Shown here: piece by piece, positions 23,601 through 28,800 of the stretch | How positions within the stretch are numbered: the first letter of the stretch is position 1 | Layout: every line of letters begins with the position of its first letter | Assembly: GCA_032622095.1 (NCBI GenBank) | Contig: CP136064.1 | Coordinates: 214,970,205-215,034,204, forward strand | Origin: Siphonodentalium dalli | Lineage: Eukaryota > Mollusca > Scaphopoda > Gadilida > Siphonodentaliidae | Length of the DNA stretch: 64,000 bases | Direction of reading: 5' to 3' | Notes under the pieces: generated by a model | Seen by the model: the letters and a program-made list of their open reading frames with translations, nothing else | Databases searched by the model: none | Told to the model about the DNA's origin: nothing | Program-made: the position numbers and the translations under genes

Positions 23601-25368
23601 AATTGTGCTTAAGCGCAATAAGGAATATTCTTATTGTGCTTAAGAGCAATAAGGAATATCTTGTTGCGCTTAAGCACAATAAGGAATCTCTAATTGCGCT
23701 TAAGTGCAATAAGGAATATTCTTATTGACTTAAGCGTAATAAGAGCTAATTGCTCGAAGCGCAATTAAAAATCTTCCTTTATCGTGCTTTTAAAAGCACA
23801 ATAAGCCACATTACTAAACTCCCTGTAATTCAAATGGTGTACATGTAGTTCATAGTGCGATGGGTGGAGTTTATTGGTGACTGTCCACATGTACATGTAG
23901 GCCTATTCAGATTCTAAATTTCTACTATTTGCAGAGGGGTGATCTCATGAGGGAGATATTAATTACGCTTAAGCGCAATAAGGATGTAATTGTGCTTAAG
24001 CGCAATTGATAAGGAATATCTTATTGCTCTTGGAATATCTTATTGCTCTTAAGTGAAATAAGGAATCCCTAATTTAGTAATTAATTGCGCTTAAGCGCAA
24101 TAAGGGAAAATCTAATTGAGTTTAAGCGCAATAAGAGAAGATCTTATTGCTCTTAGTGTACCGGTACCTTCAGACGACCACGATACAATCGTAAGTGGAA
24201 AGATTTCCGTTATAGGAAGTAACCGGAATATGGACTGCGCATGCCCGCGTCAAAATCGTAGGTCATAAATTAATATCAAGCACTTTTTGATTTTAGATGC
24301 GAAATTGTGGCGTATCCTTGGTTACCTCCACTTGCGACGTAATCGCAGTCGTGTGTACGTAAAAATCGTAGCTGGAAATGACCGTAGGTATAGTCAATCA
24401 CATGCTTTAGAACCTACGATATCATAATGCACGTGACATCGCAATCGTCTGAACAAACTAGCCACGATCTCGTCGGGCCCGATTCCTCCACTTACGATTG
24501 TATCGTGGTCGTCTGAGATTGAAGATATATAGTCCACTTAGTCTTAACTTAAATATCTAATTGCGCTTAATTTCAATAAGGAATCTTATTGCGCTTAAGC
24601 ACAATAACTTGAATTAGTAATATTCTCTGTATCTGTCTGTATCTGTACATACTGTAGTTGTTACGTCCTAGTGACCAAGGCTGGCTTTTACAGGACGGGA
24701 TCGAGTAGATCCATAATTTTTCCAGGAAGTTTTTTTGCCGAACCCGTGACTTCTTCGCCACGGTAGGGATCTTTAACGTGCGCACATTGTTGCACACGGG
24801 ACAGCCATTAGCGTCGGCTCCCGATCCGACGGTGTGCCAAGTGTAGTGTCATCCCTGGTCATGACATTACGAGAGGAGCAGATCGAGGTACGAATTAAGA
24901 CTTTAAGTTAGTCCAGTACGCATTTTTTCAAATTTGTCTGAGACTCTTTTGGCTTCTGGAAACTTTCTCAGATCACTGATCGTGGCATCGATGATTGAGT
25001 TGTGATGCCCATGGTTACGGTACTGGGAATGCAGATGGCGACACAAAGTCCGACCGATATTTTGTCGGATTTGAACCCTCGACCGTGTCGAAGGTGTAGC
25101 TCAGAGGTCGGCCCACAAACCAACTGAGCTATCCGCTCTTATTGCGCTTAAGCCTTAAGCACATATTTATTTAAATGTCAAGTTGGCTTCTCGCGGAATT
25201 CGGAATTCCGCAAAGCCAAGTCAAAGAACGGGACCTCCGCACATGGGGACTTGCAGCAAAATCGTTGGACCAGTCATTTATTTATTAAATACCTAGAAAT
25301 TGCTTGTCAGATTCTGGAAATCGATCATCCGCAGAATTTGGCTTTTTTGTAATAGTTGAAGTCGACAT
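2592..25368 (-). CDS. TPGS1: TPGS1, tubulin polyglutamylase complex subunit 1 (7 exons found, 3' end missing)
   Basis: Joined coding exons on the minus strand: 25368-25293, 20942-20852, 15701-15571, 11534-11471, 10931-10816, 4741-4606, 2649-2592. All six junctions keep phase (1,2,1,2,1,2) with AG acceptors and GT donors. The roughly 224 residues follow vertebrate TPGS1 in order: an acidic N-terminus, DPISFLAEY (family: EPIAFLAHYFE), FESNVKDAYSVL (FNNNVSVAYECL), FTDFIQQLCR (YSELLRRICR), DHEAVPYDVFRAG (DHEAVPLSVFRAG) and a closing LSPDGLYFALER (LGPDSLALALDR). TPGS1 is a non-catalytic subunit of the complex containing the ligase TTLL1, which adds glutamate chains to tubulin in cilia, flagella and neurons. 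The donor after 2592 implies one more exon for the basic C-terminus; I could not find it. The gene is divergent from RRP15, and its introns are almost entirely repeats. The family comparison is from memory. Confidence 0.9.
2653..3586. other. TPGS1 intron 6, distal part: no recognised feature
   Basis: I see no exon-like ORF. The minus ORF at 2730-3050 has no family resemblance and no splice context. Confidence 0.4.
3587..3974. repeat. Family B double-hairpin MITE, copy 2
   Basis: TTAACCCTTTACCCAACAGA ... TGTTGGGTAAAGGGTTAA ends, with two strong hairpins at 3609-3683 and 3752-3828 built on ATTCTCTTATATATGCGAG. The hairpin loops read CGACCTATGG or its variant. A run of T lies between the hairpins. 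Confidence 0.8.
4144..4590. repeat. Family A composite MITE, copy 2
   Basis: Two subterminal palindromes (4173-4269 and 4472-4562) flank a spacer with GGAGACCTAGGATCAGATTG and CTTCCCAGAAGATGAGGCCT. The outer ends CAAGCCTGG.. and ..CCAGACCTG are inverted. The right end falls about ten bases outside the exon 6 donor of TPGS1. Confidence 0.8.
4606..4741 (-). CDS. TPGS1: TPGS1 exon 6
   Basis: One hundred thirty-six bases: DYVELSDSLYRSIDL through SVLEQLKLAL to NDPK. It corresponds to the helical segment LLEFVARAGALFQLL...LDTLEGAL of human TPGS1. Acceptor ACTTTCAG, donor AAGAG|GTATGT. A family A MITE ends at about 4590, roughly ten bases past the donor. Confidence 0.88.
4745..6340. other. TPGS1 intron 5: mostly unassigned
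   Basis: It contains a half copy of family D from about 5458 (AACCCTTTCTATACTAAATG) and low-complexity A/T. I see no gene. Confidence 0.4.
6340..7605. repeat. Degenerate TTAAGCGCAA palindrome array 1
   Basis: About fifteen spaced copies of TTTGCGCTTAAGCGCAAAT-like motifs, many degenerate (TTACGCTTAAGTGTAAAT). They are clustered at 6345-6640, 6805-6975 and 7525-7600 and are interrupted by unrelated sequence including a G tract at 7430-7452. The same palindrome is regularly arrayed at 23515-24165. Confidence 0.7.
7612..8132 (+). repeat. Three-copy tandem repeat, unit 186 bp (first unit 148 bp)
   Basis: Units start at 7612, 7760 and 7946 with GTGAAATnGGnnTCCCATACAT and end TTGTTCTTTCAAG. Units 2 and 3 carry the hairpin AGCCCGATCGGGCT and GACCGATCGGTC. 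Unit 1 lacks this 38-bp piece, so a deletion or insertion separates it from the others. Confidence 0.9.
8133..9665. other. TPGS1 intron 4, unassigned with a family D copy
   Basis: From about 9010 to 9271 the sequence matches family D (GGAATGGTCTATTATTAATT ... TTTAGTATAGAAAGGGT). The remainder shows no exon or known element. Confidence 0.45.
9673..10000. repeat. Family B MITE copy 3 with a partial direct duplication
   Basis: The full copy runs from 9816 (TTAACCCTTTCATGGCGGGA). A partial copy sits just upstream: GGTGTGAGTG-TA-TCATAATGGCGA is present at 9674 and again at 9781. The duplication is about 107 bp. Only the second copy has the right-hand hairpin. Confidence 0.7.
10160..10735 (-). repeat. 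Family G element, copy 1
   Basis: Repeated units carry GATTTAGTCATGCAAAGAGT, AAATCCAAGATGGC and ACGACCTGTAGCCCG. It ends with ACGGACACACGGACGACGGA, CCATGGCAATAGCTCAAACT and TAAGTTGAGCT. Related copies are at 39655, 46828 and 32490. Confidence 0.7.
10816..10931 (-). CDS. TPGS1: TPGS1 exon 5
   Basis: One hundred sixteen bases. It encodes NVPEPVFGEFMKKMEVIDHE followed by AVPYDVFRAGVFTICVLQ. DHEAVPxxVFRAG is the most diagnostic TPGS1 block. Acceptor TTGTTCAG, donor CAAG|GTGATA. A family G repeat ends about 80 bp beyond the donor. Confidence 0.92.
11471..11534 (-). CDS. TPGS1: TPGS1 exon 4
   Basis: Sixty-four bases, 2+60+2 in phase, acceptor ATTTTCAG, donor GCAG|GTAATT. It reads HKKLRGVNGKIFTDFIQQLC, matching the family block GLDGRTYSELLRRIC. 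It was found only by looking for flanking splice sites. Confidence 0.88.
11635..12083. mobile_element. Short inverted-repeat element with TA ends
   Basis: Left end AAGGTACTCAATCCGATTA and right end TAATCAGATTGAGTACCTT, each flanked by TA. About 450 bp with no ORF. This suits a Tc1/mariner-type MITE. Confidence 0.6.
12419..14125. mobile_element. Non-autonomous hAT-type element, 1.7 kb
   Basis: Ends TAGAGCTGAAACGGTT and AACCGCTTCAGCTCTA, with an exact 8-bp duplication CTATCTCC at 12411-12418 and 14126-14133. Subterminal repeats of GGTTAACCGG occur at both ends. Termini and duplication length are typical of hAT. No transposase reading frame was recognised inside. Confidence 0.85.
14451..14860 (+). 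mobile_element. Probable degraded SINE
   Basis: GCTTGGTAGCTCAGTGGTTA near 14451 resembles a pol III A box. GTTCAAATCTC near 14639 resembles a B box but is too far away unless a piece has been inserted. TGACCCTTGAGCAAGGTTGC downstream is a motif I know from SINE bodies. The case is tentative. Confidence 0.45.
14908..15329. mobile_element. TTAA-flanked inverted-repeat element, copy 1
   Basis: AGGCCCACTTAATTTT at the left and its inverse at the right are flanked on both sides by TTAA. An inner hairpin (15066-15134) is built on ATTTTCAATGGAAAGGGAAT. The second copy at 32779 has the same ends and flanks. A TTAA target suggests a piggyBac-like mover. Confidence 0.75.
15331..15567. repeat. Family B double-hairpin MITE, copy 4
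   Basis: Inverse orientation: AACCCTTTCATAACTGTAGC ... CACCCGTCATGAAAGGGGTT. Both hairpins are present. Its right edge is only a few bases from the exon 3 donor of TPGS1. Confidence 0.8.
15571..15701 (-). CDS. TPGS1: TPGS1 exon 3
   Basis: One hundred thirty-one bases with acceptor TTTTTCAG and donor AAAG|GTAATA. The product runs from FDAVEDQTNLL to AYSVLSSHK. The segment FESNVKDAYSVL matches the conserved FNNNVxxAYxxL helix of the family. A family B repeat begins directly downstream of the donor. Confidence 0.9.
15705..17519. other. TPGS1 intron 2: unassigned stretch
   Basis: A/T-rich sequence without a recognised exon or repeat family apart from the short palindrome CCTTTAAAGG near 16608. 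Confidence 0.4.
17520..17767. repeat. Family B double-hairpin MITE, copy 5
   Basis: TTTCATGATGGGAGCTGTGC ... GCTCCAGTCATGGAAGGGTA with both hairpins. It shares the connecting sequence AAGATAAATATTGTTAGGCC with copy 1. Confidence 0.8.
18124..18410. repeat. Family A composite MITE, copy 3 (internally deleted)
   Basis: Outer ends CAAGTCTGGATATAGTGTG and CAGACAAACTATTTCATAC; the right palindrome (18288-18382) is intact and the left one is half deleted. It directly abuts the long inverted-repeat element at 18412. Confidence 0.7.
18412..20614. mobile_element. 2.2 kb element with inverted ends of about 125 bp
   Basis: Left TAGTCTGATCGATAAAAGG and right TTTATCGACCAGACTA are inverted. The similarity continues through TTTGGACTAAGTTG, CATTTTGAAGAGGAATAT and ATCCGCTAAAATCCGCTTTG. 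TAC lies on both sides and may be a 3-bp duplication. No transposase was recognised, and the ORF at 20255-20551 ends within the right inverted repeat. Confidence 0.75.
20655..20826. mobile_element. Family C palindromic MITE, copy 1 (pogo/Tc1-like ends)
   Basis: CAGTAATGCCCTAAATAATC ... GATTATTTAGGGCATTACTG, nearly a perfect palindrome, flanked by TA on both sides. It lies about 17 bp from the exon 2 donor of TPGS1. Other copies are at 36085 and 41877. Confidence 0.85.
20852..20942 (-). CDS. TPGS1: TPGS1 exon 2
   Basis: Ninety-one bases, acceptor TTTTCAG|AC, donor GAATA|GTAAGT. It encodes RTATGSMVRDAVRKI and then NRPQDPISFLAE. This is the RIIa/DPY30-like docking helix pair typical of the TPGS1 N-terminus (proline followed by [IL]xFLAxYF). 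A family C palindromic MITE ends at 20826, just beyond the donor. Confidence 0.9.
21129..21578. repeat. Family A composite MITE, copy 4
   Basis: Ends AGGCCTGAAAATATGGTGC and its inverse at 21560-21578. Two diverged palindromes and the spacer motif ACTTTCCAGAGATGAGGCCT are present. Two near-identical runs TACTGAAATCGAGCAACAGG lie just upstream (21020-21120), a three-unit tandem of about 38 bp. Confidence 0.7.
21579..23514. other. TPGS1 intron 1: unassigned stretch
   Basis: I see no gene. The ORFs at 21837-22091 and 22808-22999 lack splice context, a domain or a relative. Confidence 0.4.
23515..24165. repeat. GCGCTTAAGCGC palindrome array 2
   Basis: A fairly regular array, period about 25-32 bp, of TTGCGCTTAAGCGCAATAAGGAAT-type units, at least fifteen copies. 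Each unit is centred on the palindrome GCGCTTAAGCGC and followed by AATAAGGAAT. The array resumes at 24558-24607 and 25138-25160, beyond two inserted elements. Confidence 0.85.
24171..24518. mobile_element. Inverted-repeat element inserted in the array
   Basis: Left CAGACGACCACGATACAATC, continued GTAAGTGGA, and right TCCACTTACGATTGTATCGT, continued GGTCGTCTG, are inverted over about 30 bp. Length is about 348 bp. I see no clear target duplication. Confidence 0.75.
24615..25138 (-). mobile_element. tRNA-derived SINE, about 520 bp
   Basis: On the minus strand a tRNA-like head starts GAGCGGATAGCTCAGTTGG (A box at 25131-25120) with B box GGTTCAAATCC at 25078-25068. A central body follows with GTGCGCACGTTAAAGATCCC, a motif I recall from conserved SINE core domains in invertebrates. 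The 3' tail is ACAGATACAGACAGATACAG. TTATTGCGCTTAAG occurs on both sides, either a target duplication or two units of the surrounding array. Confidence 0.8.
25293..25368 (-). CDS. TPGS1: TPGS1 exon 1 (start codon)
   Basis: Seventy-six bases: 25 codons plus one base. The protein starts MSTSTITKKP and ends ESDKQFL; the donor CTAG|GTATTT leaves phase 1, and the split codon becomes Asp with exon 2. ESDKQFL aligns with the acidic stretch SEEDFL that precedes the first helix in human TPGS1, which supports this start. The exon is too short to show as a long ORF. Confidence 0.85.
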
Positions 25369-25741
25369 TTCTACCAAAATTAGACACAGGATGTTTACGG
25401 GCAGTATCTATTGAATCGGCAGCAAATGGGCACACGAACGTCCATTGATTCAAAATTATTTACGGTGCGTTCGATGTTCTACTCCAACTTGCACCGGATA
25501 CCGTGGAACACCAACATCTTTTCGTTTTTGTCAATTTGCGACAATTTCTGTATCTGTATTATTTTTGCGCTTTGGTCAACTACATATATAGCTAGGAGAA
25601 ATTTCCATATTAGATAGCGGGTTTCTATAAATAAATTTTACTTATTTTACGGACATAGACAAACACAGATCTGGACCAACTGAGAGGCTCAATGGAACGC
25701 ACCATAAGGTGCGCGAAAATAGGATACTCAATTTCGACAGC
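25369..25741. promoter_or_regulatory. Bidirectional TPGS1/RRP15 intergenic promoter region
   Basis: Only 373 bases separate the TPGS1 start codon (25368, minus) from the RRP15 start codon (25742, plus). This space must hold both 5' UTRs and both promoters unless there are remote untranslated exons. I see no clear TATA box in the expected orientation. A short perfect stem (GCACC-ATAA-GGTGC) lies about 30 bases upstream of the RRP15 ATG. The region is free of the repeats that fill the flanks, in line with constraint. Confidence 0.65.
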
Positions 25742-25830
25742 ATGGCGAAATTGATGACGGAAATAAAGAACGAATCATTTAGTTCTGATTTTTCTGATAG
25801 CGAAACAGATGGCGAAAACGAATGCAGCAG
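25742..25830 (+). CDS. RRP15: RRP15 exon 1 (start codon)
   Basis: Eighty-nine bases, 29 codons plus two bases, donor GCAG|GTATTA. The protein begins MAKLMTEIKNESFSSDFSDS and ends in an acidic stretch, as in other RRP15 N-termini. The joined frame runs straight into SEGELPES of exon 2. Confidence 0.85.
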
Positions 25831-28800
25831 GTATTAACGAATTATAACCACCAATAAAAAAAACCCACTAATATATACAATTTACTTCTTCAGAAGTTCA
25901 GTGTTTGTATTTTTGTAAACTGTAGTGTAGACTGTGTAGTGTAGACAGGTCTGGCAAATGTGAGAATACAGCTACAATAGCTGTATTTAGCTAACCTAGC
26001 TGTATTCAGCTATATATTATACTCTCAAACCAGCTGTTTTTCGATAATATACTAGAAGCGCTAATTTGCGCATCAAAATTAGGCTACCATATTCTCCGGT
26101 CACCCTCAACTAGTCCGTAAACCTGACTTTTATTATCAGAGCCTTTTGTCGACACGGCAATTATGATTTTGTGTGAAAACTTACTACGGTGGTCGATGTC
26201 AGTAAATATTCTGGGGACTATTTTCTGCAAATGCATTCATTAACTAACTTATAAAATAAAGATCAAATTCATCCCAAACACTTGTTTACTTCTTCCCGAT
26301 GCTAAACCGGTAGGGGGCGTTAGAATGGTGTACCTATATCAAGCATTTAGAATTACATACCACTAGCGGTTTGTGAGCGATACTGGTAACTATTCATAAC
26401 TGTATATACAGATATTGTGCGGCATATTGCAAATGTATGGCACAACATAGGGACAACTGAAATGAAAATGCGACTTATATAATTTCTGAAGTATTTCAAA
26501 CATGAAGTCCTGGTCGTTGGCGAGTCAGAACTATTCAATCTGTTTTGGCGGGAAAATATATAATGTGTGAAAACTTACTAAACATAACATTGGTATTTGT
26601 ATTTTCGCGATTCGACATACAAGTATGCGTTTCCGTATTTTTGGAGAGAATCAGCTCAAGCAGTGAGTGGAACTCGCTCGGTTAAACTCTGGCTAGAGAT
26701 GTTCCCCTTTTTACCTGTTTTAACGCACCAACCAAACTGCGTTTTAGCAGCATCATATTGATACTTCCGGGAATGATTAAGATGTTCCATCTTCGGTGAT
26801 AAATATTGTATTTAATGTATTTTTCAAGGTATTCCGCATTGCATAAAAGAGTTATTAACCGTTATGACCGACATCGACCGCCGTAGTAAGTTTTCACACA
26901 TAATCACCATCGCCGTGCCGACAAAAGGCAACACTTTGTCAGAACACAAGCGACGATTTTGATTTGGTTGAGGGTGGCCGGAGAATAGGGTAGCCTAATT
27001 TTGATGCGCAAATTAGCGCTTCTAGTTTATTATCGAAAAACAGCCGGTTTGAGAGTATAATATATAGCTGAATACAGCTAGGTTAGCTGAATACAGCTAT
27101 TGTAGCTGTATTCTCACATTTGCCAGACCTGGTAGAGGCTCCCACACCCCCCAAAAGAAAATTTATCCGCATTTCTGCTAACGGGCTCCGTTCAGGGTAT
27201 GGTAGGTTGGTACGGTATAATTGATGGGGGGGGGGGGTATACTCGTTTACATGCATCCGTCTCGTGCCGTCTGATGATATATCTCAACCATGGCATACTT
27301 AGTCGCTGGCATCGAACCACAGTTGTTGGAAACTTGTCAAAAAACCCGAAAAGAGATGTCACCACCCCTACTTATTAATATAATTGACAAGTAGGGAAAG
27401 CTACTGAGCCCACCCATCTCCCATCAAACCATGTCACCGCTCGTTTCATGTTCAATTGCAACAATAAAAACATTAATTTCAGAAAAGTACCACATCCTAG
27501 TAATAAAACATATATTTCTTTTCATGTTTACCGTAAGTGCAGTAGAAAAATATCACTTTATAATTACTTTTATCGTATACAACTTCCCAAACAACAGCGG
27601 CTCGCTGATTCCACGAGTCGCCATCCGAGAGTCAAGCGCTGATATAGCATTTGAAATTATCTTCCCTTGACTCTCGGATGGCGACTCGTGGAATCGGCAG
27701 CCCACAGTTGCAGTTGTTTTGGGAAGTTGTATACGATAAAAGTAATTATAAAGTGATAATTTTCTACTGCACTTACGGTAAACATGAAAAGAAATATATG
27801 TTTTATTACTAGGATGTGGTACTTTTCTGAAATTAATGTTTTTATTGTTGCAATTGAACACGAAACGAGCGGTGACATGGTTTTATGGGAGATGGGTTTG
27901 CTCAGTAGCTTTCCCTACTTGTCAATTATATTAATAAGTAGGGGTGGTGACATATCTTTTAGGGTTTTTTGACAAGTTTCCAACAACTGTGCATCGAACA
28001 AAACCCGGGGCCCAAAAAAGCGAAAAAGAAAGCTCCCACTATTGCACTAAGCAAAAATCAGTATACCCTTGTGGAGTATGTGAAGGAGCAGTGACATGGA
28101 CAGTCAACGTAGGAGTATGCTGCGATACCTGTGATGTTTGGCATCACTACTCATGTGTAGACCTAGACACAGCAGAAGTCCACTCACTAGAAGAAAGACC
28201 CAGCAAAGAATGGAAATGCATGAAATGTGACAGCATCAACATCGAGAGCTTCACATTCCATAGCTATGAAGTCAGTACCTCCAACTACTACCAAACACTA
28301 AGCCATCTAGACAGCTCCATCCGAAGTATGAACTCAATTTTCGACCCGACCCATACTAGCAGTCCCAAAGCAGACACAACTCATCCCAAAATACCTTTAA
28401 CACACCAAGGAAAGACAATCTCAGATTGCTAATTGTTAATTGTAGAAGCCTAGTCAGAAACAAAACGGAACTGGAAATTGCAACCACCTACATAAATCCT
28501 GACGTTATCAGAGTCATGGCTAAAAGGAAAGAAGCCAGGTAAAGAACCAGCTCAAAATGCCATCAAGTCAGCTGAAGTCTTTCCTGAAGTCTATACTGCC
28601 TATAGGAATGACCGAGATACAACGGGTGGAGGAGGCTTCATTGCCATTCACCAGGAAGCAGTTGCAATAGAGAAGACAGAATACATCACCAACTGCGAAA
28701 TTGAATGGATAAAACTGTCAATACAAGGAGGCAAGGATATACACGTAGGAAGTTTCTACATGGCACATCGATCCAAATCAGATATAGAAAACCTAGAAAA

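Noticed and set aside
23515-24165. CRISPR-like array
   Set aside because: The units are palindromes with no unique spacers of constant length, in a eukaryotic intron. It is a satellite-like repeat.
25062-25138. tRNA gene on the minus strand
   Set aside because: A and B boxes are present, but the sequence runs on without a terminator into a SINE body and ATACAG tail, and the cloverleaf arms do not pair well. Called a SINE head.
27431-27878. Overlapping ORFs on both strands with the same peptide
   Set aside because: They are the two arms of a palindrome read from opposite strands, with no domain.
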